Source: Anadara kagoshimensis
Lineage: Eukaryota > Mollusca > Bivalvia > Arcoida > Arcidae
DNA length: 64,000 nt
Reading direction: 5' to 3'
Assembly: GCA_021292105.1 (NCBI GenBank)
Contig: CM037857.1
Span: 30,184,365-30,248,364, forward strand
A model generated the notes under the pieces. That model was not told the origin of the DNA. It was given only the letters and a program-made list of their open reading frames with translations, and did not search any database. A program made the translations under genes and the position numbers. Below are positions 35,601-39,539 of this stretch, in pieces; the first letter of the stretch is position 1, and every line of letters begins with the position of its first letter.

Positions 35601-36843
35601 GCTATACCATTGAGCAACCAAGGCGGTCACAAACAGAATAGATTGTTGACCAAGGGATATTGCAAGCCTAGGCTTATCAGGGCCTTCGGCAAAAAGTTTT
35701 ATGACCATCATCACTGTATTGTTGACAAGTTTGATGTCTCTGTGTCCAATATTGACCTGGATGTTTTAGTTCCATGTTCCCTTTGAACACTTAATATTGA
35801 TTACACACGTGGCCGGTGTAGCTAGCTAACAGAAGGTGCTTACCCTTCCAGAAAACTCGGTCTCACTTCCCTGGTGGAAGTTCGCGTGTTTAACCTAACT
35901 TGTCAGTTTCAAAGTTTTTTTTACTTTACTCCCGGATTGTGATTTGGACATGGATTAGTATGTTTGTTTTTCATTGGTATAACTGCTTCATTAATTGAAT
36001 GGGGCCATCTTGAACTGTGATATGATACACATCTTGTTTTAAGAAACAGGAGTAGTTATTTATGCAATCCATAAATCAGTAGATTAAATTATTCACATGA
36101 TATGGTAAAAGGTGATTTAAGATGAGAAGACATTACAACGTGAGAATGTTGTCGTGGTATGGATTAGTATATTCACTATATTGGGTAATTGAATAGCCTT
36201 TTGTGTCCCTGGAAAGATCATACCAAAACTCAGTTCTGTGTGACAGAACATGATTGAAAGATGACGCAAGAACTCGGCGGTAGTTAGCTATAGTCAGTCC
36301 CACTAGTATTTGGTGAGACAAAACAATGTGTGCCATCCCTTTTTTGGGTGTGTGTGCACAATAACCCGATAATAAATTTGGACATTTCCCGGGATAGGCA
36401 ATGCCTATTTTCATATTAACTGATGTCCTAAATAGTTTTTGTCACAAAATGTAAGAAAAATATATTCTGCAGTTCTGTGTTGAGAAAACTATGTCTAGTT
36501 GGAAAAGGAAACCAAACTGAAAAATTGGACTGAAGCGGTAAGGGGTTAGATCGATTGTCTGTCCTTGTTATTTTTCTAGGTCCAGGATCGTATAGGGAGT
36601 GTGGTAGTATAGGGAGACATTAATTACCAGACACTGCATGATAACCTGAAGGTTTTTGAAGAGTTAAGACAAAATATATTTTTAGAAGACTCTTTCGTCA
36701 ACCGATTAGGATGTCTAGCTTCAAAGGGATGAAAAAAGGATTGTCTAAAACATACTTATTGCAAACGAAGCATAGACACGGCCAAACGATTCAAATGAAT
36801 GATTATAAAGATAAATGTTGAACTCACTTGAATTTGATGCCAT
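307..36843 (-). CDS. brd8: BRD8 orthologue, bromodomain subunit of NuA4/TIP60 (20 exons, 3' end outside window)
   Basis: Nuclear chromatin protein. BRD8 is a subunit of the NuA4/TIP60 histone acetyltransferase complex and reads acetyl-lysine. I assembled it by hand from 20 minus-strand exons giving about 704 codons. Visible parts in order: a SANT-like N-terminal block (WSVRERL, ACSVLRSGDQNWVSVSRAI, PQEWFSQK) at residues 15-60; NCALQYSDLLEKVETPKRKR at 61-80; a charged coiled coil at 90-195; a low-complexity middle with short conserved pieces (ALLESLLQSKF, APTLTNLLRKS); an acidic stretch at 385-560; SESIPNSP; and a bromodomain at about 575-690 with the acetyl-lysine-binding Asn in VMYNSS. Block order and sequence follow vertebrate BRD8. 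All junctions are phase-consistent except exon 2, which carries an apparent 1-nt indel. The ATG at 36843 was chosen because MASNSKLKL resembles the vertebrate start; the frame stays open upstream of it. C-terminal exon(s) lie left of the window. Confidence 0.95.
476..660 (+). mobile_element. SINE copy, 5' half
   Basis: tRNA-like head (GTAGCTAACTTGGTTGAGTG ... GGGTTCAAGCCC, A- and B-box-like) followed by the family's AACTTGAAAGTCGGTAG and CACCAAACACTC blocks. The 3' half is missing or diverged. About 18 related copies occur in the window on both strands; this is the dominant SINE. Confidence 0.75.
994..1270 (+). mobile_element. diverged SINE copy
   Basis: tRNA-like head with B-box-like GGGTTCGAAC near 1045, then blocks resembling the SINE body (GAGATTCAAAACCAAGGTCC, CTGTGTCTCAGTGCACAC). 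The 3' end is not clear. Confidence 0.55.
1471..1501. repeat. (CT)n microsatellite
   Basis: About 31 bases of pure CT repeat. Confidence 0.99.
1690..2335 (+). repeat. SINE with tandemly amplified internal segment (~127 bp x ~4)
   Basis: The SINE body starts near 1690. From about 1843 the segment GAGACCTTAAAAACCAATGC ... TTCTGCAACTTCA ... CATGGAGTCCATGG repeats about four times with a period near 127 bp. The last three units are nearly identical, so the expansion looks recent relative to the insertion. Confidence 0.85.
2363..2540 (-). CDS. brd8: brd8 exon 19, bromodomain helices A-C
   Basis: Acceptor TTTAAG, donor GTATAT. Reads RAMDLSTIKKHLESGMIRST, then AEFQRDMMLMFTNAVMYNSS and onward to VMEHIE. 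The Asn of VMYN is the acetyl-lysine-binding residue of bromodomains. The usual RPMDL is RAMDL here (Pro to Ala). All other core positions look intact. Confidence 0.98.
2545..2660. repeat. AAAT-type low-complexity repeat
   Basis: AAATAAATAAAT-rich stretch directly upstream (minus-strand sense) of the exon 19 acceptor, within the intron. Confidence 0.9.
3380..3596 (+). repeat. dispersed repeat with ERR-type palindrome (copy 1)
   Basis: Contains ATGACCTTG-GTT-CAAGGTCAT at 3412-3432, a perfect 9-bp inverted repeat made of two TCAAGGTCA half sites, then ATTATTCATGTAAG and GTCCAAAGCA, ending in a GGGGG-AATAAAAAT tail. Related copies are at 4849-5075 and, inverted and decayed, at 17655-17832. Family not identified. 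Confidence 0.7.
3661..3672. repeat. poly-C tract
   Basis: Twelve consecutive C. Confidence 0.95.
4075..4143 (-). CDS. brd8: brd8 exon 18, bromodomain ZA loop
   Basis: Acceptor TTACAG, donor GTATAA. Reads YANVFLHPVTNDIAPGYHSV then VH. The FL.PV.......GY pattern is the ZA loop, which forms one wall of the acetyl-lysine pocket. Confidence 0.97.
4620..4850 (+). repeat. 87-bp tandem repeat, three units
   Basis: GCCTGCTTAAAATTGAAATC starts units at about 4626, 4713 and 4801. A fourth partial unit is displaced to 5077-5130 by the repeat inserted at 4849-5075. The array starts just after a short SINE 3' fragment (minus, 4563-4618). Confidence 0.85.
4849..5075 (+). repeat. dispersed repeat with ERR-type palindrome (copy 2)
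   Basis: Palindrome ATGACCTTG-GTT-CAAGGTCAT at 4923-4943, preceded by AACATTTAATGTT and GCGACCTTGATCTTTAAG. It interrupts the 87-bp tandem array, so it inserted after the array formed. Confidence 0.75.
5154..5234 (-). CDS. brd8: brd8 exon 17, bromodomain helix Z
   Basis: Acceptor TTGTAG, donor GTAAAA. Reads SDTEDEKMFKNWKKSIMLVW then RAAANH. It matches the KIWKKAIMLVWRAAANHRYA segment that opens the BRD8 bromodomain. Confidence 0.97.
5235..6054. other. brd8 intron 16, AT-rich, nothing clear
   Basis: No exon found. Short local repeats such as TTAAATTTGAC at about 5379 and 5402 are visible, but no identifiable element. Confidence 0.5.
6055..6212 (-). CDS. brd8: brd8 exon 16
   Basis: Acceptor ACACAG, donor GTATGT. 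Starts DEDRKEDISSHLTDDSTDDE and ends TLSESIPNSPVSH. SESIPNSPVS matches ADSIPSSPASS, which in vertebrate BRD8 lies just before the bromodomain. Confidence 0.93.
6250..6580 (+). mobile_element. near full-length SINE with (AATC)n tail
   Basis: Head near 6250 (GTGTTCAACCCCC as B-box-like), body with CTTTCACCAAACAC and GTGTGGCACGTTAAAGAACC, 3' end GATATAAGTGAAATATTATT and GACTGGGACATAAAACACCA, then an AATCAATCAATC tail. Confidence 0.85.
6903..6972 (+). mobile_element. SINE fragment
   Basis: TGACCCAAGACTTGAAAGTG and GTGACTGTTCTTTCC from the SINE internal region only. Confidence 0.6.
7097..7556. mobile_element. hAT-like non-autonomous element, 5-bp TSD TTACA
   Basis: Begins CAGGGTTTGTACAG and ends CTGTATGAACCCTG, imperfect terminal inverted repeats. 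Flanked by TTACA at 7092-7096 and 7557-7561. The interior is rich in AGGGTCTTTTTAGGG-like pieces. CAGGG ends suit the hAT superfamily; the 5-bp duplication is shared by other elements here. Confidence 0.8.
7558..7745 (+). repeat. dispersed repeat (pair with 21577-21760)
   Basis: TGAAGTTCTGAAATACAGCA ... TAATAGCTTGGGATC-like blocks occur here and at 21577-21760 in the same orientation with perhaps 80% identity by eye. Family not recognised. Confidence 0.6.
7867..7916 (-). CDS. brd8: brd8 exon 15, basic patch
   Basis: Acceptor CTACAG, donor GTTAGT. Completes Tyr and reads HSSRGKRRDRNSRKGL. With the end of exon 14 this makes a strongly basic patch that could be a nuclear localisation signal (inference). 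Phases agree on both sides. Confidence 0.82.
8085..8415 (+). repeat. unnamed 330-bp dispersed repeat, copy 1
   Basis: Starts GGGATATTGCAAG-CTAGGCTTACCAAG and ends GGATTGTGATTTGGACATGG. The same blocks recur at 35645-35975, 40235-40475, 42085-42215, 48410-48535 (plus) and 44590-44705, 45180-45510, 48640-48775 (minus). No protein is encoded; class unknown. Confidence 0.75.
8512..8705 (+). repeat. relative of the CAGGGATGAAG element
   Basis: Shares AGCAGGG-CCCAGTAGCCCATGG and CTGAAGTGA-CTGG-CCC with the intact element at 29153-29308, but its ends are diverged. Confidence 0.6.
8858..8872. repeat. poly-C tract
   Basis: About 15 consecutive C. Confidence 0.95.
9074..9233 (-). CDS. brd8: brd8 exon 14
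   Basis: Acceptor TACAG, donor GTAAGT. Starts DESMDQIDEPNSSYINVDDE, then ICIKDEPPSSPASSVSS, ending NRKKHK. An acidic, Ser/Pro-rich linker before the bromodomain with an IKDEPPSSP motif. Confidence 0.88.
9288..9552 (-). mobile_element. SINE copy, 5' truncated
   Basis: Read on the minus strand it ends TTGACTGGGACGTTAAACAT, with the internal GTTCTTTCGCCAAGCACTCA block; the tRNA head is missing. The plus-strand 153-codon open frame over it is a by-product of the SINE. Confidence 0.88.
9840..10390. other. brd8 intron 13, nothing identified
   Basis: No exon, RNA gene or recognisable element seen; AT-rich. Confidence 0.45.
10395..10690 (-). mobile_element. SINE copy with head
   Basis: 3' end near 10395-10440 (ACTTATATCAAGACATCACC on plus), head near 10640-10690 with GATTCGAACCCC as the B-box complement. 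It ends about 45 bases from brd8 exon 13. Confidence 0.85.
10735..10913 (-). CDS. brd8: brd8 exon 13, Glu/Lys-rich acidic region
   Basis: Acceptor TTACAG, donor GTTATT. Reads ANEDIISIDDIKTEIKEEVV, then an acidic stretch ending ADRTEEYQ. The IKTEIKEE piece resembles SUMO-consensus-like IKTE/VKTE motifs in vertebrate BRD8. The donor is weaker than most, but phase (0) agrees with exon 14. Confidence 0.85.
10939..11125. mobile_element. MITE with CAGTAAAAC ends and TA duplication
   Basis: Left end CAGTAAAACCTCGATT, right end AACGATGTTTTACTG, imperfect inverted repeats, flanked by TA at 10937-10938 and 11126-11127. TA target and CAGT ends fit the Tc1/mariner group. 187 bp, no coding capacity. Confidence 0.82.
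11345..11560 (-). mobile_element. SINE fragment
   Basis: Minus-strand copy with CAAGACTTGAAAATAAG and the complement of CTTTAGCGTGGCTGGC; diverged at both ends. Confidence 0.7.
11638..11673. repeat. (CA)n microsatellite
   Basis: Eighteen CA dinucleotides. The open frames over it on both strands are artefacts of the repeat. Confidence 0.99.
12027..12161 (-). CDS. brd8: brd8 exon 12
   Basis: Acceptor TTGAAG, donor GTATAA. Reads AAPTLTNLLRKSQSQGETPT and continues to VEIKAE. APTLTNLLRKS matches the APTLSRLLEAG motif of vertebrate BRD8, the best landmark in the middle of the protein. Confidence 0.9.
12312..12623. mobile_element. hAT-like element, 5-bp TSD ATAGT
   Basis: Ends CAGGGATTTATCAAGGGCC and GACCCTGATAAATCCCTG, flanked by ATAGT at 12307-12311 and 12624-12628. 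The interior repeats TTTTCCCAAAATGAGCAAAA-like pieces. It is a 312-bp deletion version of the 31227-31749 element. Confidence 0.88.
12628..13935. mobile_element. MITE fragment split by a Helentron-like insertion
   Basis: 12628-12727 (AGTAAAACCACCAATCATTG) and 13855-13935 (ATTATTGAGGGACATTTTAA) look like the left and right halves of a relative of the 10939-11125 MITE. The element at 12728-13846 sits between them. Inferred from similarity by eye. Confidence 0.5.
12728..13846 (+). mobile_element. Helentron-like non-autonomous element, copy A
   Basis: Opens ACAAGAGGCCCATGGGCC then GTTCACCTG. It holds four ~144-bp tandem units, each with GTGACCTTGACCTTTGAAC, then a unique tail with an ACGACGGACGACGG patch and a terminal hairpin (AGCTCATCTGAGCC-TTT-GGCTCAGGTGAGCT). 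The subterminal CACCTG/CAGGTG inverted repeat, 3' hairpin and internal tandem repeats resemble HINE/DINE-type Helentrons; the class is inferred. Confidence 0.75.
14132..14285 (-). CDS. brd8: brd8 exon 11, Ala-rich
   Basis: Acceptor TTATAG, donor GTGAGT. Starts EAELEHAQAVAAAAAAQAAA and continues to NQTDNNTTPSG. An alanine tract in a disordered region; phase 0 in, phase 1 out. Confidence 0.88.
14510..15010 (+). mobile_element. Helentron-like element, copy B, decayed
   Basis: Opens ACAAGAAGCCTATTAGGCCT and GTTCACCTGA, with two or three diverged tandem units and the GAAAATCCATTGTCATTATC tail block. The 3' hairpin is missing. Confidence 0.65.
15348..15526. mobile_element. MITE with CTAGGTTTCCA ends, TSD TATAAT
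   Basis: Left CTATGTTTCCATTCCTGG, right TTTGTGGAAACCTAG, flanked by TATAAT at 15342-15347 and 15527-15532. An inverted copy lies at 32740-32911. The right end is 42 bases from brd8 exon 10. Superfamily unclear. Confidence 0.8.
15568..15738 (-). CDS. brd8: brd8 exon 10
   Basis: Acceptor TTTTAG after a T tract, donor GTATTA. Exactly 57 codons, phase 0 both ends. Contains ALLESLLQSKFRTLDGL, similar to the PLLSELLKKGS motif in the BRD8 middle region, preceded by a Gln/Ser/Thr-rich stretch. Confidence 0.9.
15822..15955 (-). mobile_element. SINE 3' fragment
   Basis: GTCCCAGTTAAGAATATT and TCATCAAGATATCACCAGCT on plus match the SINE 3' region in reverse. Confidence 0.75.
16060..16335 (+). repeat. 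repeat with CCCCACTT hairpin head
   Basis: Starts with CCCCACTT-AA-AAGTGGGG, then GGGTGTCCATCCGTGTGTCT and CTATCTCTTATCC-CAACTCC. The latter block recurs at about 37228-37265. Likely a dispersed element; class unknown. Confidence 0.55.
16339..17661. mobile_element. 1.3-kb TIR element, CAGAGAACCCTCTTTATAAC ends
   Basis: Left end CAGAGAACCCTCTTTATAAC-AACC; right end GGTCGTTATAAAGAGGGTTGACTG, an inverted match with two or three differences over ~23 bases. A TA precedes the left end but not the right, so the duplication is unconfirmed. No transposase seen; the 74-codon minus frame inside is not convincing. Confidence 0.6.
17655..17832 (-). repeat. dispersed repeat of the ERR-palindrome family, decayed copy
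   Basis: Minus-strand reading shows AACATTTAATGTT, AAGGTCATAACACACCTTTG, ATTATTCATGTAAAG and GTCCAAAGCAATTATGAGA. The central palindrome is broken. It ends ten bases from brd8 exon 9. Confidence 0.65.
17842..17948 (-). CDS. brd8: brd8 exon 9
   Basis: Acceptor TTTCAG, donor GTAAGT. Reads ASLSLSRSSSQLFQADTEDE then TTQDSLVEPCHIDVTF. Low-complexity serine-rich and acidic linker. Support is splice sites and phase continuity; the residues themselves are not diagnostic. Confidence 0.85.
18666..18751 (-). CDS. brd8: brd8 exon 8, charged coiled coil
   Basis: Acceptor CTATAG, donor GTAATT. Reads EKKEAEEASKEADRKAAEEA then ALASTQAE, a charged helix like the LEEEEAEVKRKATDAAYQAR helix of vertebrate BRD8. 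Confidence 0.9.
18878..19120 (+). repeat. 25-bp minisatellite, ~9 units
   Basis: Unit ACACCTTTTCACAATGCTCG plus ATTAT, repeated with small differences and one partial unit near 18965. Confidence 0.92.
19575..19865 (+). mobile_element. near full-length SINE
   Basis: Head from about 19575 (ACATGGGTTCTAAACCTGAG), body with TTGCCAAACACTCAGC, 3' end GATGTCCCAATATAAGTGAA and ATTCTTGACTGGGATATTAA. Confidence 0.85.
19901..19919. repeat. (CT)n microsatellite
   Basis: Short CT repeat just after the SINE. Confidence 0.95.
20030..20090 (+). mobile_element. Helentron-like 3' end fragment
   Basis: CACCCAGGTGAGCTAAAC, preceded by AATGGGCCTTATACTCC, matches the family ends only. Confidence 0.5.
20095..20895. 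other. brd8 intron 7, AT-rich simple sequence
   Basis: Many irregular ATTCACAATAGATATTTTGTA-like repeats at 20390-20560; no exon or identifiable element. Confidence 0.5.
20902..20961 (-). CDS. brd8: brd8 exon 7, poorly conserved
   Basis: Acceptor TTGCAG, donor GTTTGA. Sixty bases reading EQGIISPSEQSINQNKEEP, with phase 2 in and out, so it can be skipped without changing frame. I see no clear vertebrate counterpart; it may be an optional exon. Support is splice sites, phase and open frame only. Confidence 0.65.
21298..21378 (-). CDS. brd8: brd8 exon 6, coiled coil
   Basis: Acceptor TTATAG, donor GTAAGT. Reads QTKKEVELIKSGQWDDKLPA then LWEQIQ, aligned with the ELIQAGHMDSRLDEL part of vertebrate BRD8. 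The preceding intron is about 6.8 kb and holds a Helentron-like insertion and other repeats. Confidence 0.92.
21577..21760 (+). repeat. dispersed repeat (pair with 7558-7745)
   Basis: Contains TTGAAGTTCTGAGATACAGC and ACAATATCTAAAAGTTTGTG, as described for the first copy. Confidence 0.6.
22602..24346 (+). mobile_element. Helentron-like element, copy C, best preserved
   Basis: Opens ACAAGAGGCCCATGGGCC. GCTCACCTGA at 22626-22635 is the perfect reverse complement of TCAGGTGAGC at 24332-24341. Seven ~146-bp tandem units occupy about 22690-23800, each with CTGTGACCTTGACCTTTGAA and CCCATGACCTTTTTC. A unique 3' part follows with a CACACG microsatellite (24262-24296) and terminal hairpin. There is no ORF for Rep/helicase, so it depends on a helper in trans. 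Confidence 0.85.
24421..24712 (+). mobile_element. SINE with short AATC tail
   Basis: Head GTAGCTCATTCTATATGTGG, 3' end GATATAAGTGAATTATTCTT and GACTGCGACGTTAAACCCAC, then TTCAATCAATCC. It lies 75 bases right of the Helentron-like element. Confidence 0.85.
24720..27500. other. brd8 intron 5, mostly single-copy-looking sequence
   Basis: A (CTG)n/(ATG)n patch lies at 25133-25163. A tRNA-like SINE head fragment (minus; GTGCAATGGTTAGCGTGTTG, about 26600-26645) is present. Otherwise no exon, RNA gene or repeat recognised; the minus 106-codon frame at 26935-27255 has no recognisable feature. Confidence 0.5.
27508..28081. mobile_element. hAT-like element, 5-bp TSD CTATC/CTACC
   Basis: Begins CAGGGATCGAATTTTAG, ends AAAATCAATCCCTG, flanked by CTATC (27503-27507) and CTACC (28082-28086), one mismatch. 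The flanks are two halves of another repeat whose unbroken relative is near 7745-7860. The interior has TTTAGCAAGTG repeats. Confidence 0.78.
28190..28318 (-). CDS. brd8: brd8 exon 5
   Basis: Acceptor GTTAG, donor GTAATT. Reads KRKRGERGEPQTVETPGHQ, then IIRKLAIERIEELKRKVTEQ and QQKYK. The basic patch followed by the start of the coiled coil matches BRD8 (RKLTAERVEELKK in vertebrates). Confidence 0.95.
28375..28697 (+). mobile_element. full-length SINE
   Basis: Most complete copy: head GGGTAGCACAGTTGGAGTGC, GGTCGTGGGTATGAACCC, body TTGCCAAGCACTCTGCATTA, 3' end TTCTTGACTGGGAAATTAAA and ACATTACTCAACTC. About 320 bp. Confidence 0.9.
29153..29308. mobile_element. hAT-like MITE, 5-bp TSD AACCA/AATCA
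   Basis: Ends CAGGGATGAAGATTA and TTAAGCTTCATCCCTG, flanked by AACCA (29148-29152) and AATCA (29309-29313), one mismatch. 156 bp. Confidence 0.8.
29499..29548 (-). CDS. brd8: brd8 exon 4
   Basis: Acceptor TTTCAG, donor GTAAGT. Reads NCALQYSDLLEKVETPK, equivalent to the ASQYSELLETTETPK segment of vertebrate BRD8. Fifty bases, phase 0 in and phase 2 out. Confidence 0.95.
29796..30175. mobile_element. probable hAT-like element, CAGGG ends
   Basis: Starts CAGGGGTCTCATTG and ends AAAGAACCCTG, with TTTTCCCAAAATGAGTCAAA inside as in the 12312 element. Flanks TATATG and TATAAG suggest a 6-bp duplication with one mismatch. Ends are poorly inverted, so confidence is lower. Confidence 0.6.
30325..30394 (-). 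CDS. brd8: brd8 exon 3
   Basis: Acceptor TTGTAG, donor GTCAGT. Completes W of SGDQNW and reads VSVSRAIKPFGDTNRPQEWF then SQK. This is the most conserved part of the BRD8 N-terminal SANT-like region. Confidence 0.95.
30573..30691. mobile_element. foldback MITE, TSD AAGTT
   Basis: Left CTGGGCCCAGTTGCACGAAG, right CTTCTTGCAACTGGGCCCC, flanked by AAGTT at 30568-30572 and 30692-30696. The interior is also palindromic (GCTAATTATTGATTAAAC/GGTTAATTAATGATTAAC), so 119 bp folds almost end to end. Confidence 0.85.
30985..31077 (-). CDS. brd8: brd8 exon 2, SANT-like block, with 1-nt frame conflict
   Basis: Acceptor ATACAG, donor GTATGT. With exon 1 phase it reads KLKLHHGPLDVWSVRERL, which matches the WSIREKL block of BRD8. 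The next block, ACSVLRSGDQNW, is equally clear but lies one frame over, so one base appears to be missing near 31020. A second acceptor two bases downstream (CAGAG) gives an open frame through to exon 3 but replaces WSVRERL with unrelated residues. A sequencing or assembly indel is the simplest explanation. Confidence 0.85.
31227..31749 (+). mobile_element. hAT-like element with transposase-derived ORF, TSD ACATA/ACATG
   Basis: Same ends as the 12312 element (CAGGGATTTATCAAGGGCC ... GACCCTGATAAATCCCTG), flanked by ACATA (31222-31226) and ACATG (31750-31754). It carries extra central sequence encoding the 91-codon frame at 31367-31642. It lies in brd8 intron 1. Confidence 0.85.
31367..31642 (+). 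pseudogene. N-terminal fragment of a hAT-type transposase (probable)
   Basis: Ninety-one codons. After a non-conserved lead it reads MEDAKSSKKILDYFKTTSAK, then a Ser/Thr/Lys-rich low-complexity stretch with TSKASETMSKPNSDTEIE. A short KILDYF box followed by a disordered linker is typical of N-termini of hAT-family and ZMYM-like transposase proteins, and the host element has hAT-like ends. No catalytic domain is present. Assignment is inference. Confidence 0.45.
32065..32090. repeat. poly-T tract
   Basis: About 26 consecutive T. Confidence 0.95.
32092..32734. other. brd8 intron 1, nothing identified
   Basis: AT-rich, no element recognised. Confidence 0.4.
32740..32911. mobile_element. MITE with CTAGGTTT ends, TSD GAATT
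   Basis: Inverted copy of the 15348-15526 element: CTAGGTTTACACAAATTT ... AGGAATGGAAACATAG, flanked by GAATT at 32735-32739 and 32912-32916. Confidence 0.82.
32920..35640. other. brd8 intron 1, no gene identified
   Basis: A lone CAGGGCTCTACAGTAAC end near 33451 suggests a truncated MITE. The 119-codon minus frame at 33767-34126 shows no domain I recognise. A short SINE-like 3' fragment (GAATAATCTTGACTGGGGTA) lies at about 35095-35120. Confidence 0.45.
35645..35975 (+). repeat. unnamed 330-bp dispersed repeat, copy 2
   Basis: Longest copy: GGGATATTGCAAGCCTAGGC ... CACGTGGCCGGTGTAGCTAG ... GGATTGTGATTTGGACATGG. Use this one as the reference for the family. Confidence 0.8.
36828..36843 (-). 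CDS. brd8: brd8 exon 1 (start codon, MASNS)
   Basis: Sixteen coding bases: ATG GCA TCA AAT TCA A, then donor GTGAGT. The ATG has A at -3 and G at +4. Joined to exon 2 at the first acceptor it reads MASNSKLKL, similar to the vertebrate BRD8 start. The reading frame is open upstream to 36996 with other in-frame ATGs, so the exact start is inferred; the transcription start is not identified. Confidence 0.7.
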
Positions 36844-37480
36844 TTTCTTTAATAACGGAAATTGCGTAAGCAGCCTAACATCTAAAACGGCAAACTGAAA
36901 TGAACCGAATCCGAAATAAAAAAGGGAGATAATCATAAAATAATCCATATGAATACTGAATTTTAAGTAAAGACTATATAATTGTATATGTCTCATTTGA
37001 TTGTAATAAGAGTGAAGCTTTTAACAGATAAAATGCGAGTGGACTGGAGGAATGGTATGTAACAGAAAATTAAAGAAATAAGTCTTGACAGTCAGCTGGT
37101 CAGAAAACGTGTACAATTTTTTAATGACATATATGTCTCTGGTCAAATGAAGGCAAGCACAGTCTTTTTTAAGCTAAAGTACTTATTTCAGTACTAAAAA
37201 ATACCCCCCAAAAATCAGATCACCTTAGGGTACCTATCTCTTATCCCCAACTCCTCCTAAACCCTTCAATGGAAAAATGTTTGTCAGGTCGCTAGTCGAA
37301 TTTCAATGGTTTTGGTGGGGTACTCCGGTTTCCCCCACCATCATCAAATGATCTCCTTGAAATAAATCTTCATTACTCCAAGTCACTAATTATAATTTTA
37401 TCTGATATTGTAATTCATGTAATAGCACCAATACTCTTAAATCCGATCAATACTGACATGCGTGGTCCATGCATGACTTA
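36844..37480. other. upstream of brd8, promoter region not resolved
   Basis: Sequence 5' of the brd8 ATG. No TATA box at a plausible distance is convincing. The block at 37228-37265 matches part of the 16060-16335 repeat. Confidence 0.35.
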
Positions 37481-37486
37481 CTTGGC

Positions 37487-37714
37487 TTATTCCTCTTGAT
37501 TCCCTGGGGAACAAAGGCCCACAACAACACCTCTCCATTTGACACGGTTCTGGGTTATCTTCTTCAGTTCAGCCCAGGTCTTTCCCGCTGTTTGTGCCTC
37601 TGTGTCAACACTCCTGCGCCAAGTCTGTTTAGGCCGGCCTCTCTTCCTCTTTCCTTGAGGGTTCGTCCATGTATAGCAAACTTTTTTGATTTTCTCAAGA
37701 TTTTATAATGTTAT
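37487..37714 (-). mobile_element. LINE C-terminal tail fragment
   Basis: Minus strand reads GKRKRGRPKQTWRRSVDTEA, then QTAGKTWAELKKITQNRVKW and RGVVVGLCSPGNQEE, stop at 37487. The RGRP..TWRR...E....GKTW.E......R..WR...GLC pattern is the well-known C-terminal end of many non-LTR retrotransposon polyproteins. The upstream part is cut off by stops. Confidence 0.85.
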
Positions 37715-37984
37715 ATATTATGCCATTATAACCATACACAACTTACTTTATTTATTGTTGTTTTACACCCTTTCAAAATTTTTACCGCTAAATTTTTATC
37801 TCAAGGTTTTAACTTAAACACAACTGCAAGTCCACGTGTTTTGATCTGCCTTGTATTAGTGAAAACTTGTGGCAATCTTTAGAGTGCTAACTAGAACACT
37901 TGGCCACAATTCATTAAGTTCTTTATATCGTTAGAGAGCCAATTTGCACTGGAAAATGCGGTGGACCTAGATGGAACTTACAAT

Positions 37985-38045
37985 CGCCAAAGCCTTTGGT
38001 TTACAGACCGAAAGCCGACGCCCCTAGTCACGGTAGGCGTGGCGC
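37985..38045 (+). mobile_element. SINE fragment fused to LINE 5' truncation point
   Basis: ACCGAAAGCCGACGCCCCTA and GTCACGGTAGGCGTGGCGC match the SINE internal block; similarity stops abruptly where the LINE begins. The first ~28 codons of the long frame from 37961 come from this SINE piece. Confidence 0.65.
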
Positions 38046-38899
38046 ACTACTGTAACAACCACTCTGTTTGTGAAAGTGAAATACTCTTTGACTTTTTAAA
38101 AAATATCTTTAAATACTGGTTAAAAATTTTACAGAATAAAAACTCTTTATTGTATTTTGTATATTCTCTACTACGTACTGATGCAGATAATGGTGTAAAC
38201 TATAATGGTCAGAATTGGGCTAGTAATATAAAAGATTGTTTATGTAATCTTGGTGTATCTTTTTATTGGTACTGTCAGGATTTTTATATGCCTGATCTTG
38301 ATGTTATTAAACAAAGAATATATGACCAGTTTTTACAAAAATGGATTGGAAGTATGTCAGATTGTTCAAAAATATATTATTATAAACAATTTAAGTGTAT
38401 ATTTGGTCTAGAAAATTATTTATTAGTTGATATTGAACCAAAATATAAACATATAATAACTCAGTTTCGTGTTGGTTCACATTCATTGTTTGTTGAAACT
38501 GCAAGGTATCACAATGTTGATAAGTCGTTACGTTTATGTAAATGTTGTAACATGGGTGTCATAGAAAATGAGTATCATTTTCTTCTTGTCTGTCCTGCAT
38601 ATTCTGACTTGCGTATCAAATATTTTTCTAAATATTTTTGTCATTGGCCGAATTTATATAAATTTTATATATTATTATCATGCAATTATAGCTCTGCCAA
38701 AATTAGCAAACTAGGTAAATTTTTGTATTATGCTTTCAAACGAAGAGACTCTTCACTTTAACCCGTTTATCCATCTAATCAAATGTATTGTATACATGCA
38801 TTGCTTATGAAACATTATAACATTATTGTGACAGCCAAATAATATAACTATGTTTATGTATATATGCTACAAGTATGTATGTACTTTACGCAATAAACA

Positions 38900-38931
<32 letters not shown>

Positions 38932-38932
38932 C
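38046..38932 (+). mobile_element. 5'-truncated LINE (C-terminal zinc-knuckle region) with (ATT)n tail
   Basis: Open frame to TAA at 38759-38761, about 238 LINE-derived codons. It contains ITQFRVGSHSLFVETARYHN and CKCCNMGVIENEYHFLLVCP, that is R.GSH.L..E..R followed by a CxxC...HxxxxC knuckle, the C-terminal hallmark of CR1/L2-like mollusc LINEs. No reverse transcriptase core remains. The 3' UTR ends AATAAACA-(ATT)n at 38890-38932. The frame is intact, so the insertion may be fairly recent. Confidence 0.85.
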
Positions 38933-39124
38933 ATATCCATAGAAAATCAAATAAATTTGAATAAAGATTGATAGTTTTTACTTACTTGTACCTAGTCAGC
39001 GTAACAGGAAATATGTATGAATGGTTCCTACAGTAATGAATGAATGAATGAATGAATCTTGACCTCGAGTTTTTTATACGGGGGCTGTTATTCTAACATT
39101 ACCTGCACTTTCCGTTATATATGA

Positions 39125-39535
<411 letters not shown>

Positions 39536-39539
39536 AAAC

